A program made the position numbers and the translations under genes. Shown piece after piece: positions 1 through 9,100 of a stretch of 33,952 nt of DNA; within the stretch, counting starts at the first letter, position 1; every line of letters begins with the position of its first letter. The notes beneath the pieces were generated by a model. The model saw only the letters and a program-made list of their open reading frames with translations, made no database searches and was not told where the DNA came from. Origin of the DNA: Clostridiales bacterium (GTDB lineage: Bacteria; Bacillota; Clostridia; Oscillospirales; Butyricicoccaceae); assembly GCA_019421385.1 (NCBI GenBank), contig JAHZFK010000012.1, positions 39,233 to 73,184 of the forward strand. The letters run 5' to 3'.

Positions 1-1864
1 CCTTCAGATGTGCTGCCTGATCTTGATAATCCCGTGTGACGCGTTCAACGGCGGAAACAACCTCATCCGAGTTGGAGGCGGCGATGCTGAGTGCTTCGGC
101 TGTTGAGCGTGCGATACTTTCACCCTGCTTGACAGCTTCAATAGATTGTGCAATCAATTCGTTGGTTTCCTTTGCAGCGGCTGCGCTCTTTCCAGCAAGA
201 TTGCGTACTTCGTCCGCAACAACGGCAAAGCCCTTGCCTGCCGAACCGGCGCGAGCAGCCTCGACCGCGGCGTTCAAGGCAAGAATATTGGTCTGGAATG
301 CAATGTCGTCAATCGTTTTGATGATCTTGCTGATTGCGTTGGAGTGACGGCTGATATCTTGCATTGCGGTCAGCATATCCTGCATTTGACCGTTGCTGGT
401 ATTCATCTGCGTCTTGACTTCGTTGAGTTGCTGAATCATCTTGCCGGCTTGCTCTGCGCCTTTGGTGACCTTATCGTTCAGGTTCTGCACCGTATTCGAC
501 AGTTCCTGTACCGAAGAGGCCTGTTCGGTCGCGCCCTGTGCCAGTGCTTGTGCGCCGCTGGCAATCTGATCCGAACCCATATTTACCTGCGCGGCAGACA
601 TGGAAATGCTGGACATGGTTTCGGACAGGTTCTTTTGAATGCGGAGCAAAGCTGCCTTCAGTTTTGCAAACTCGCCGCGATAATTATGCTGCAATTCGAA
701 TACCAGATTGCCGTGACCGATCTGGTCAAGAACAGTGGATAGTTCATCAATGTACTGGATATATGTTTTCAAACGCTCTACAATGCGCAGTGTAGACTGT
801 CCCAGACGGGCAACTTCGTCGTGGCCCTTTACCTGATATTCCACATTCAGTTCGCCGTCGGCCAGACGATCCGCAACCTTGCCCAGTCGTTTGAGCGGGC
901 GAATGATCGAAACGGCAAGCAGAATGACAATGATCGCAAGCAAAATGGCACAGATAACAAAGCTGATGATGATAATGCGCATGGTGCTGGCGACGTGGCT
1001 TTCATATTCTTCTGCTGGAAGAATGCCCAATACTTCATACTCATTATCGTCGAACGTTGCGACGCTGCCATAGTAAGGAGTACCCCCCTGACGGGTATAC
1101 TTCATACCTTGCACGTTGTCGCGATTGAGAAGCGCTTCCTGCATGTTGGAAGAGTACTGTGCTTCTTCGATCGTTGTACCCACGACAGAAGAATCCGGAT
1201 GATAAACAATCATATTAGCCGAGTCGATTAATGTGATGTAGCCCGTATCGCCTACCTTGATCGAACCGAGGGAATTACTCAGCTGCTCCATCGAAACATC
1301 AATACCTGCCACGCCGATCATGCGGTTGTTGCTCATGATCGGGCCGACAACGCTGATGACCATTTCCTGCGTTCCGGTGTCCACATAGGCGCCTGTGATA
1401 GTGGTTTTCTGTTCCTCTTCGCTGCGGGTGTACCATTCGCGGGTAGAGAAATCAACATCCGCCGAGGTGATGCGGCTATTGTTGGAGTACACCAACTCCT
1501 GCAAGCCGACATCCGCGAACCACACACCAAGCACCGTATCCTGATACTGCTGTTGAATGCTTTGCAGTTCGGAAAGCGCACTGGAGAAATACGAAGAACC
1601 CTCCAAAGTTGTTTTTGTCTGATCTGCCGCAAGGCCGGAAATATCCGGCGAACAGATCATGGTATCCACCACACCATAGTACTGCTTCAAAAACGCGTTT
1701 ACTGACTGCGCGCCAGATCCCGCTTGTGAGGTCAGATTTTCGGTAAGCATGTCCTCAACTGTGCCTGAAATCTGGACACCGAGCAGTGCTCCGATACCGC
1801 TTAATACCAAAATGAGTGGTATCAGAATACCCAAAGCAAGTTTTTGCGCGATTCCTAATTTCAC
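1..1864 (-). CDS. Methyl-accepting chemotaxis protein with Cache-type sensor (3' end outside window)
   Basis: Transmembrane chemoreceptor signalling to CheA/CheW. The frame reads in from the left edge, so the C-terminus is missing; about 621 codons are visible. The start is GTG at 1864 (KLGIAQKLALGILIP follows) with AGAAGG seven bases upstream. Visible in order: a first membrane helix at about residues 8-29; an extracellular double-Cache-like region containing TREWYTR and GVAGIDVSMEQL; a second helix (RIIIISFVICAILLAIIVI); HAMP (RPLKRLGKVADRLADGEL); and the conserved signalling hairpin (IDDIAFQTNILALNAAVEAA, AGKGFAVVADEVRNLAGKSA). The R-x-W-Y and later D resemble the amino-acid-binding Cache motif, but the usual upstream Tyr is not evident, so the ligand is left open. 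It stands alone behind its own sigma-28-like promoter. Confidence 0.95.
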   Translation of the reverse strand, partial: MKLGIAQKLALGILIPLILVLSGIGALLGVQISGTVEDMLTENLTSQAGSGAQSVNAFLKQYYGVVDTMICSPDISGLAADQTKTTLEGSSYFSSALSELQSIQQQYQDTVLGVWFADVGLQELVYSNNSRITSADVDFSTREWYTRSEEEQKTTITGAYVDTGTQEMVISVVGPIMSNNRMIGVAGIDVSMEQLSNSLGSIKVGDTGYITLIDSANMIVYHPDSSVVGTTIEEAQYSSNMQEALLNRDNVQGMKYTRQGGTPYYGSVATFDDNEYEVLGILPAEEYESHVASTMRIIIISFVICAILLAIIVILLAVSIIRPLKRLGKVADRLADGELNVEYQVKGHDEVARLGQSTLRIVERLKTYIQYIDELSTVLDQIGHGNLVFELQHNYRGEFAKLKAALLRIQKNLSETMSSISMSAAQVNMGSDQIASGAQALAQGATEQASSVQELSNTVQNLNDKVTKGAEQAGKMIQQLNEVKTQMNTSNGQMQDMLTAMQDISRHSNAISKIIKTIDDIAFQTNILALNAAVEAARAGSAGKGFAVVADEVRNLAGKSAAAAKETNELIAQSIEAVKQGESIARSTAEALSIAASNSDEVVSAVERVTRDYQDQAAHLK

Positions 1865-1908
1865 AATAACACCTTCTCGTTTTATTTTCTCACTCCCGCA
1901 TGACACGA

Positions 1909-1930
1909 ATTGTTGCGTGCATGCAACAAT
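1909..1930. repeat. Perfect 8-bp inverted repeat in the receptor 5' leader
   Basis: ATTGTTGC and GCAACAAT flank a 6-base spacer. The repeat lies between the predicted sigma-28-like promoter and the GTG start of the minus-strand receptor gene, so it would be transcribed close to the 5' end. It could be an RNA hairpin or an operator. No homopolymer T run follows, so it is not a terminator. Function unknown. Confidence 0.5.
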
Positions 1931-1944
1931 AATTTACATGGTTA

Positions 1945-1971
1945 TATTCGACCGATTTCTTCAATTGATAA
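1945..1971 (-). promoter_or_regulatory. Sigma-28 (SigD/FliA)-like promoter for the receptor gene
   Basis: On the minus strand, TTAT (1971-1968), 15 bases, then GTCGAATA (1952-1945). Sigma-28 promoters have TAAA, 15 bases, GCCGATAA. The same TTAW-15-GTCGAW pattern recurs before other motility genes in this window. It sits about 80 bases upstream of the GTG start. Confidence 0.55.
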
Positions 1972-2155
1972 CAGTATTATCCAAAGAAAATTTCTTTTTT
2001 GCACAATACTAAGGGCGGATGTATGTTATCTTATTATTAATTGCGCACAAAAAATGTGTTCATGGACGGGTGTTTTAAGCTTTTATCGTATTTTGTTGCA
2101 GAATTCTTTCCTTTGCCGCAGCAAAAAGATAAGGGAGCAGGGTTGTTTTGCATTG

Positions 2156-2185
2156 AAAAAGGGACGCTGTGGCAGACAGCGTCCC
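2156..2185 (-). terminator. Rho-independent terminator of the GGDEF/EAL-PilZ operon
   Basis: A perfect 10-bp stem (GGGACGCTGT/ACAGCGTCCC, 2161-2170 and 2176-2185) with a 5-base loop. Read on the minus strand it is followed at once by five T residues (2160-2156). It lies about 70 bases beyond the PilZ stop codon. Confidence 0.85.
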
Positions 2186-2255
2186 TGAAGAAAACATATA
2201 CATGAAAAATGGATTTTTCAATTCACAAAAACCGAGATGATGCAGAAACCGAATA

Positions 2256-2909
2256 CTATTTTCGGTTGATGGCCTTCACTTGCAGCAAAAACATATCGTG
2301 GAACAGCATATCTCCTTGCCGTTCAGTGATATCGTTAAAGCTGCATCCATAGGATGTTTTGCCGGAATCCAGTGGCTGTACCCGCTGTACCGTACACGCA
2401 AAGGAGTAAATCGGTCCGTCACGCCGCAACAGAAGGGAAGAAATATAAATTTGCTCGCCTTGTACATATTGCTCCGGACTGATTAAACACAAACCTGTCA
2501 GACTGACATCGACTGTTTGGCAGAGAGTAATGGTGGAGGAGTCTGTGTCAATGCCGCGGTAGACGGCAATTTGAGATCGAATCGGCTGTCGGAAGCTGCT
2601 GCGCCGTTCTGCGCAGGCAAACGTGTGCTTTAATGCAATCCTCCAGAAATCAGCAGCGCAACGCGAAACCACACCATAAACCAAAAGTACATTATCCATA
2701 GCAATGCCCGTTTGCGCATGCAACTTGACAGGGGTTTGATGGATAATACCCTGTGGTGTTTCGCTGCCGTTGCGGATGGAAACAGTTAGCTCTTCTTCGC
2801 CATCATCATAGTGGCGGATGGAACCGGCAAATAAAAGTCGGTTATCCAGTTTGAGTACTTCACAGGATGCGCCGAGATAATGATGCATGGAGTCCATGTA
2901 TTCTTGCAT
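2256..2909 (-). CDS. PilZ-domain protein, putative cyclic-di-GMP receptor
   Basis: A 217-residue soluble protein. The C-terminal half has both cyclic-di-GMP motifs of PilZ domains: ERRSSFR (RxxxR, R103 and R107) and DVSLTG (DxSxxG, D134/S136/G139). The N-terminal half (about 1-95) resembles the YcgR-type N-domain in length and position but is not diagnostic. The start ATG at 2909 has AGGAAG nine bases upstream. The gene lies 29 bases downstream of the GGDEF/EAL gene on the same strand and shares its terminator, so enzyme and receptor are probably co-transcribed. Being next to a motility cluster, a YcgR-like brake on flagellar function is plausible, but this is inference. Confidence 0.85.
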   Translation of the reverse strand: MQEYMDSMHHYLGASCEVLKLDNRLLFAGSIRHYDDGEEELTVSIRNGSETPQGIIHQTPVKLHAQTGIAMDNVLLVYGVVSRCAADFWRIALKHTFACAERRSSFRQPIRSQIAVYRGIDTDSSTITLCQTVDVSLTGLCLISPEQYVQGEQIYISSLLLRRDGPIYSFACTVQRVQPLDSGKTSYGCSFNDITERQGDMLFHDMFLLQVKAINRK

Positions 2910-2938
2910 GAGTCATCTTCCTTTCCGCGGAAAGCTCA

Positions 2939-5900
2939 TCAGCTTGTTAGGTGTTCTCCATTTTCATTGCGTAAGATCCGGCAAAAATCTTCCAGTTCAA
3001 GCGGCTTGTAGAAATAGAATCCTTGCATATAGTCGCACTCGGTTTGTCGGACGATCTGAAGTTCCTCTTGGGTTTCCACGCCTTCCACACATACCTTCTT
3101 TCCAAAGCGGTGGCAGGCATAGATAATACTCATCATGAAGTTCAGCTTTTCTGGGGAAGAGGCAAGCTCACACATCAAGGTCCGATCCAGTTTGATCAAG
3201 TCGGCAGGGTATTGCAGCAACATGTGCAGACTGGAATAAGCTGTGCCAAAATCATCCAGCACAAAGGAAATGCCAACCTTGTCGCATTGTTCGATGAAGT
3301 GCTCCAGATAATCCGGCATTTCGTCGAAGTGCGTCTCTGTCAGTTCAAGCATGAGGTTGCGACCGGGGATACCGTAAAGCTCCATTGAATTCTGGATATA
3401 GTCAAAGAAAGATGGGTCAAGAATTTGCAGATAGCTGACGTTGAAGGCGATTTTCAGATTGGGTGCGCGGAGAATAAGCTCCTGACTGGCTTGCATGATT
3501 TGTGTGATCAGCCATTTCCCAACAGGGACAATCAAGCCGACCCGCTCCAGTATGGGAATAAATTTGGACGGCGGAATATCATGGTCGTGATATTGCCAAC
3601 GGAGCAGAATCTCGCAGCCGAAAATTTCATTGGTGTCCGCTTTGATTTGCGGCTGGAAGTTGATTCGGAATCCCTGAAAACCATGATTTACGCTGTAATT
3701 GAGCGCCATACTGATGTCGGTTTGTTCGCGATATCCTTTGGAGAGATAGTTGGAAAATTCGACACAATCCGTGGAAGGCGACTTCTTGGCATTTTGCGTG
3801 GCAAACAGGACGTTGTCAATCAATTCCTGCGGGGCTGCGCCGTCCTGCGGTGCGTGCAGTATGCCCATTGCGCAGGGATACATAATGTGAATCCCGTTGC
3901 GGCGGTAGACATCGAGAACGATTTGCCGAATGGTATCCGACAATACACGCGCATCATAATCCAGTTGCGTAAGCACCAGAAAATGTACACCATCCAATCT
4001 GAAAAACTGAAACTGTTCGCCAAGTTCCATTTCCATGCGGTTGGCGATTTCATGGAGCATAGCATCGCCGGTTTTTCGCCCCAAAGACAGGTTAATATCG
4101 GAAAAATGGCGGAGATGGAAGCAGAGAAGCAGAATCTTGGATTGCCGGCGGCAGAGCGTTTCCAAATCTTTCAGGGCACAAGACAAATTCAAAAGACCGG
4201 TAACAGGATCTACCTCAGACTCGTTATTGAGACTGATCATACTGCCGGAGAAAAACAAAGGCAAATTCTTTTGTTCGTCCCAGGTTAAGATGCCACGGCA
4301 ATGCACCCAGACCAATTGACCGTTTTTGTCAAAAATACGATAGCGGATGCTGTGCGTGGTACGTTTTTCGCGGAACATGGCTTGAGAATCTTTGATATGC
4401 AGCTGACGATCCGGTTCATAAATGCGCTGTTCCAAAAGACCAATAAAATCATAAACCAGATTGCTGTCAAAGTTGAAAGTATCCCGCAAATTGTCGGAGA
4501 TATAATAGATATTGCGCTGCACGTCACCGCAATATAAGTAAAATGGCGCTTCCGGCATGGCAATGGAATGGAAAAATGTTTCTGCGTCAAAGTAATAGTG
4601 CTGCAGAAAAGCCTGAAACGCAGTGGATTTGAAGGAGTCAAAGTGCGGCTCGTGTGCCTGCTGGTTTTCATAATAAGCAAGCTTGTCGCGATACATGCTG
4701 TCGTCCGCTAAGGTGATAAGATGTGAAAAACTATCCTCAAGCGAATCTGACCATGTACTGCCGATGGACAATGCGCAATTCTCTTCCGCAATGCGTGTTC
4801 GGAGCTTTGCAATTTGCTCATCCAGATCCTTTTGGGAGATGTCCTGACAAATCACCAGAAATTCATCTCCGCCGATTCGATAAACATTTCTGGGGGAGAA
4901 CAACTCGGTCAAAATATGAGAGGCCTGCATAATCAAGCGGTCGCCGTTATTATGACCTAAGTTGTCATTGATTCGTTTTAGGCCAATCAGGTCGCAGTAA
5001 ATTAAGCCGATCGTTTGCCTTTTTCGGTATTGATCGCCGCTGATATACCGGTTGAGGGCATGCCGATTGAGCAACTGCGTCATGGAGTCATGGTAACTGA
5101 GCTCTTCCAAATGTGCCATTAAGTCTCGGCGGAGCAGGATGGAGCCCATAAAATGGGACAGCACCTTAATCGTGCCTGAAATATTGCGCAGATGTTTTAC
5201 GACCGGGTTATCCAGACGCAACAGTCCGATAATACGGCCTTTGGAAAGCACAGGAGAGAGAACAAGCGCATGCAGATTCGAAAAATCCGACTGAGCGGAA
5301 AATTTGGAAGGTTTGGGCAGGCGCGGGTCACTGTCACTAAAAACCAAAGCCTCGTTGCGGTATAGGCTTTGAAGATGCTGAGGATGCTCAATTTGAAGTG
5401 AGAGATTTAAGGGGAGTCCAGATGGTGTGGGTGACCAATGATATGTGCTGAGGAATTCACCATTGTCCATCCGTTCATAAAGAAAAACATTTTCGCATCC
5501 CAGCTGTGTGCCGATATATTGCAGCATCAGTTCAAGTGATACGGAAGGATCGGAAGTAGAATGTGTAGCCATCAGGCACTTGTTGATGAAAAAATTTGGG
5601 CTAAGCGCACACTTCTCCTCATCTTCGTTTTCGTCGGCATCTACAACTGCATCATCCGGTATGGCAATTTCAACCCGGTATTTTCGTCCTTCAAACTTAA
5701 CGATGTAGTCCTTCAGGTGAAAGGTTTTGTTTACGACAGGGTTATAGTAATCCCACTCATAAAACTGATCGTCGATGAGCTGCGTATTGGTGCAGAAAGG
5801 ACAGGGCATCGGGAAATTTTGAAGAACGGCATAGCATTTTTTATTTTTGTAGTCCTCCGGACTGGCAATTTGAAACCATTCCCGTGCTTTTGCATTCATG

Positions 5901-5980
5901 TATATCAGTTCATATGTGTTCATATCCGCGACATAAACACCGGCATAGAAGTTCTCTAAAAATTCCCAGACAGCCTTCAC
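2939..5980 (-). CDS. PAS/GAF-GGDEF-PAS-GGDEF(degenerate)-EAL cyclic-di-GMP turnover protein
   Basis: A 1013-residue cytosolic multidomain protein. Order: PAS-like (about 1-110), GAF-like (about 145-290), GGDEF (about 295-440, intact RIGGDEF at 368-374), PAS-like (about 475-585), a second GGDEF-fold domain with the signature changed to RLDGVHF (661-667, probably inactive), and EAL (about 755-1005). EAL catalytic positions look complete: E790 (as EIL), N847, E882, DDFG at 909-912, K930, E966 and Q986, so both synthase and phosphodiesterase activity are possible. I chose GTG at 5980 over the in-frame ATG at 6037 because AAAGGAG lies eight bases before the GTG, and the 19 extra codons run into the promoter. 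First gene of a two-gene unit with the PilZ gene. PAS and GAF suggest control by a small ligand or redox signal. Confidence 0.93.
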   Translation of the reverse strand: MKAVWEFLENFYAGVYVADMNTYELIYMNAKAREWFQIASPEDYKNKKCYAVLQNFPMPCPFCTNTQLIDDQFYEWDYYNPVVNKTFHLKDYIVKFEGRKYRVEIAIPDDAVVDADENEDEEKCALSPNFFINKCLMATHSTSDPSVSLELMLQYIGTQLGCENVFLYERMDNGEFLSTYHWSPTPSGLPLNLSLQIEHPQHLQSLYRNEALVFSDSDPRLPKPSKFSAQSDFSNLHALVLSPVLSKGRIIGLLRLDNPVVKHLRNISGTIKVLSHFMGSILLRRDLMAHLEELSYHDSMTQLLNRHALNRYISGDQYRKRQTIGLIYCDLIGLKRINDNLGHNNGDRLIMQASHILTELFSPRNVYRIGGDEFLVICQDISQKDLDEQIAKLRTRIAEENCALSIGSTWSDSLEDSFSHLITLADDSMYRDKLAYYENQQAHEPHFDSFKSTAFQAFLQHYYFDAETFFHSIAMPEAPFYLYCGDVQRNIYYISDNLRDTFNFDSNLVYDFIGLLEQRIYEPDRQLHIKDSQAMFREKRTTHSIRYRIFDKNGQLVWVHCRGILTWDEQKNLPLFFSGSMISLNNESEVDPVTGLLNLSCALKDLETLCRRQSKILLLCFHLRHFSDINLSLGRKTGDAMLHEIANRMEMELGEQFQFFRLDGVHFLVLTQLDYDARVLSDTIRQIVLDVYRRNGIHIMYPCAMGILHAPQDGAAPQELIDNVLFATQNAKKSPSTDCVEFSNYLSKGYREQTDISMALNYSVNHGFQGFRINFQPQIKADTNEIFGCEILLRWQYHDHDIPPSKFIPILERVGLIVPVGKWLITQIMQASQELILRAPNLKIAFNVSYLQILDPSFFDYIQNSMELYGIPGRNLMLELTETHFDEMPDYLEHFIEQCDKVGISFVLDDFGTAYSSLHMLLQYPADLIKLDRTLMCELASSPEKLNFMMSIIYACHRFGKKVCVEGVETQEELQIVRQTECDYMQGFYFYKPLELEDFCRILRNENGEHLTS

Positions 5981-6040
5981 GTTGCATGCTCCTTTCCGGA
6001 AGATTTTATATGTTAAAGCCCTATTAATAGTATACATTAT

Positions 6041-6067
6041 ATATCGACTGGATTAAAGCAAAATTAA
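6041..6067 (-). promoter_or_regulatory. Sigma-28-like promoter for the GGDEF/EAL gene
   Basis: On the minus strand, TTAA (6067-6064), exactly 15 bases, then GTCGATAT (6048-6041). A sigma-A-type TATAAT (6041-6036) overlaps, so vegetative transcription is also possible. The GTG start is about 60 bases downstream. Confidence 0.55.
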
Positions 6068-6086
6068 AGGCGGCAAGAAAATGTGC

Positions 6087-6118
6087 AAAAAAAGAAGCCC
6101 TGATGGGCTTCTTTTTTT
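6087..6118 (-). terminator. Terminator after the SLH-protein gene
   Basis: GAAGCCC/GGGCTTC with a TGAT loop, flanked by seven A and seven T residues. It can work in both directions, but only the minus-strand SLH gene ends here, nine bases away. Confidence 0.9.
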
Positions 6119-6126
6119 GTATGAGT

Positions 6127-9100
6127 TTACTCTGTGATGATTTCCGAGGTCATACCATCACAATCCTGACCGGGGGCACTGATCACAAATTGATAGGTGG
6201 AGGTACCGTCTTCGTTGACTGTTTCATTCAGCAGCAGACGGATAGGATCCAATTTGCTGTAATAATCATTTTCGCCCAGGAATGGATAGGAGACGTCTTT
6301 GTCAGTCGGGCCTTGTCCGTGCGGAGAAATTTCAATCATACTGCCAGCTGGAATCTTCTGACAAGCAATAGACAGCGATTGCGAATTTGCCTTACTGATA
6401 TAGCACCAGCCTTCACCCAGCGGATAGGCATCAGTCGTATTTCCGGGGGGATATTCAGCCTTGCTGCCATCTTTCTTACGGACATAAAGCTTTTTGTCAA
6501 AGGTGACCGTAATGGTTCCGCTGTACAGGTGAGGATCCTGAGTGGTGGATGGGGGAGTCAGAATGGTTTCGATGCGAGGACCAAGCGCATCTACGCGCAT
6601 CAGGTTCTGAATAGAACGGAATACAGGATCGCCGCCCTGTTTGTTTTGGGCTGCAACAATGAAAATATAGGTATTGTTGTATTCCAACTTTTCAGGATTT
6701 AAGAAGTTCTGGAAGGGTACCCATTCGCTTCCCGCAGAGATGTTAAGGTTTTGACCGGACTGTGAGTTCAGATAACCGGAACCGCCGCCGGTCAAGGTTT
6801 CCCATACCTGCTGCTTGAGGTCGCTGCCGGCATTCAGATCGAAAGTATTGTCCTTCATGGCATCAAGGATTTTAACCTGCTTGCCGCTTACTGTGATGGT
6901 TTGATCGAAAATAGAGGGATGACCATTTGTGTTCGCATTATAGAGCGACCAGTATGTGTCAATTAGGATGGTACCGGATGTGGCTGACGAAACCTGATAC
7001 TGAACATCGTTGGTATTTTGTGCGTTTGCCTTGAGGTTGGGTGATACAACATCCGTTGTGGAGAACTTATAGCACAGAACGTTGGAAGGCAGTGCATAAG
7101 AGCCCTTTAGCACGAAATAAATATAGTAGTTAGAGTTAGCATTCAGGTTTTCGATCTGGATGATCTCCGTGCCAGCGCCGCGATACGTTACTTTACCAGT
7201 GCGATAACCAGCATCGTTGGTGAACTGAGAGGGGTTCATGATCTGGGTGGCATTCGGACTGGTGATACCCATATCACGCTTGCCTGCCGGGAGAACGTCT
7301 GGCGCATCTGTGTCGTTGAGTTTACCAAGATTCCAGATGCCGGAGGTGTCGGGCGGTGTTTTATCCCAAGATTTCCCATATTCGGAGTCGATGATTTTAA
7401 TGCCATCTTTTGGCGGCAGATTGGTTTCCGGAGCTACAACATAGTAGACATCACCTGCACGGTCAAGCTGATAACTTATAGTTGTGAGCGAATCGCCCGG
7501 TGAAACGCGCGGGAATGACTGATTAAAGTTGGGCGCACTCTGGTTGGTGCGGACGATTTCAATGCTGAAGTTGGAAGGATTGCCGATAGAGGATACGGTT
7601 TTTGCATTGACTACACGATCCTGCCAGATGGTTTCCGTTACATCACCTTGCACCAGATTGCGCAGATTGCTTGGGGCACCTGCCACGCAGAACAGATATA
7701 AGTGAACGGTTGCGTCCCATTTATCTGGTTCGGTAATTTCATTGATGGATTTTAGCTTAATCGCGTAGTCGAAGCCGGTCGTCAAACTAATCAGGGTAGG
7801 ATAGTACTCAGGTTCTGTAATTCCTGCAATATCCTTATTATAGCTTCGGCCAGACCATTCTTCGGTAGGCGGATTCACAATGGAGATCTCGCTGGTTTTA
7901 TTGACCTTTTCCCACTTGGCGGCAGTATCCGTTGTATGTTCTCTTCGATACATGTCGAAAGTGATTGTGGTATCCGATGCAATGATGACATCATAGCGCG
8001 TATTCTCCGATGCATTTGCAGTGCTGTTAGCATAGGGGATCATGGAGAATGTGGTATCTACCGAAACAGAAGCGTCATCCGTGTCCGTAATGTTAACGAT
8101 CTCGAGTTCGTTGAAGTCTACTTGTGCGTCCATGATGCGGAACTCATCAGACTTGGTATCACGGCCCATGGTGTTATTGGAAGAGTCGGTAATAAAGTTG
8201 AGAACAAACTGATACCGCGTGCCGCTGAGTAGGTTGAGCGCGGCATTATGGAATGTGACCTCAGTCTGACCATTCTCATTGAGTGAAACCGTCATATTTT
8301 CCTTGCCGGTAGGCGTGCCGAAGGTCAGCGGTACCTTTTTATTCGGGTCGGTGATGTCCAGATTGTTGAGGGTGAACATACCGTCGATGATCTCTTTCCA
8401 GGTAATTGGGGTTTCATCCTTGCTGCCGGCAACATCGAACGTGTCCTTATCGGACTCGTACATTTCTACCAGCGAAAGCTTGGTTTGCGTGCTGTAAATA
8501 TCCTCGCTGAATACCAGCGTGATATCGGTATCCGCGAGCGGAATGCCTTCGTCATTGGCCTGTGAGAAACGCATCTCTACCAGCTTCGGCGCGGTGGTGT
8601 CGAGTGTCTTTGCGTTTTCAAGCACCTTGATGGCAGACAGGTTGCCGGAGTTATCTTCGGCAACGAAATAAATATCATAAGCGGTTTCTGCTTCCAGACC
8701 GCTTATATTGAACGAGGTAGCGGCGTTTTCCTTGGCATTGAAGGAACCACTCTTGAGTGCATACATGCCGCCCTTGATTTGAAGCTTTTTGTCCAGTTCC
8801 TTGGCATCATCATCCGTCAGTGCAGCATTTTCTACCGGATAGTCCGTGCCATGCTTGACGATTGCCCAGTAAACCTTGCCATCCTCGTTGATAGCGGCTT
8901 CACCGGTCAGCGATGTTTTGTCGATTTTGCTGATGCGCGGGTAATTGTTGAGGAATTCCGGCGGAGTGCGGTCAGCCGTGGTGATCGAAACCTTTGTGAC
9001 GCTTGACTCATTGATGCCGTCAGTCAGATAGAAGAATGCATCGTAATCCGTCAGTTCTTCGAGCGCGTTTTTAGCGGTTTCAATGATATTGCCCATACGG

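Larger units (their letters stand above)
1865..2155. other. Intergenic region between the receptor and the PilZ gene
   Basis: An AT-rich gap with no credible coding frame; the short frames here lack ribosome-binding sites and protein-like composition. It holds the receptor's promoter and leader palindrome. Upstream of the promoter is a second AT-rich inverted repeat (AAAGAAA/TTTCTTT, 1983-1997). From 1998 to 2155 I see nothing recognisable. Confidence 0.6.

Noticed and set aside
5978..6037. ATG at 6037 as the start of the GGDEF/EAL protein
   Set aside because: No ribosome-binding site, and it would place coding sequence against the predicted promoter; GTG 5980 has AAAGGAG at good spacing.
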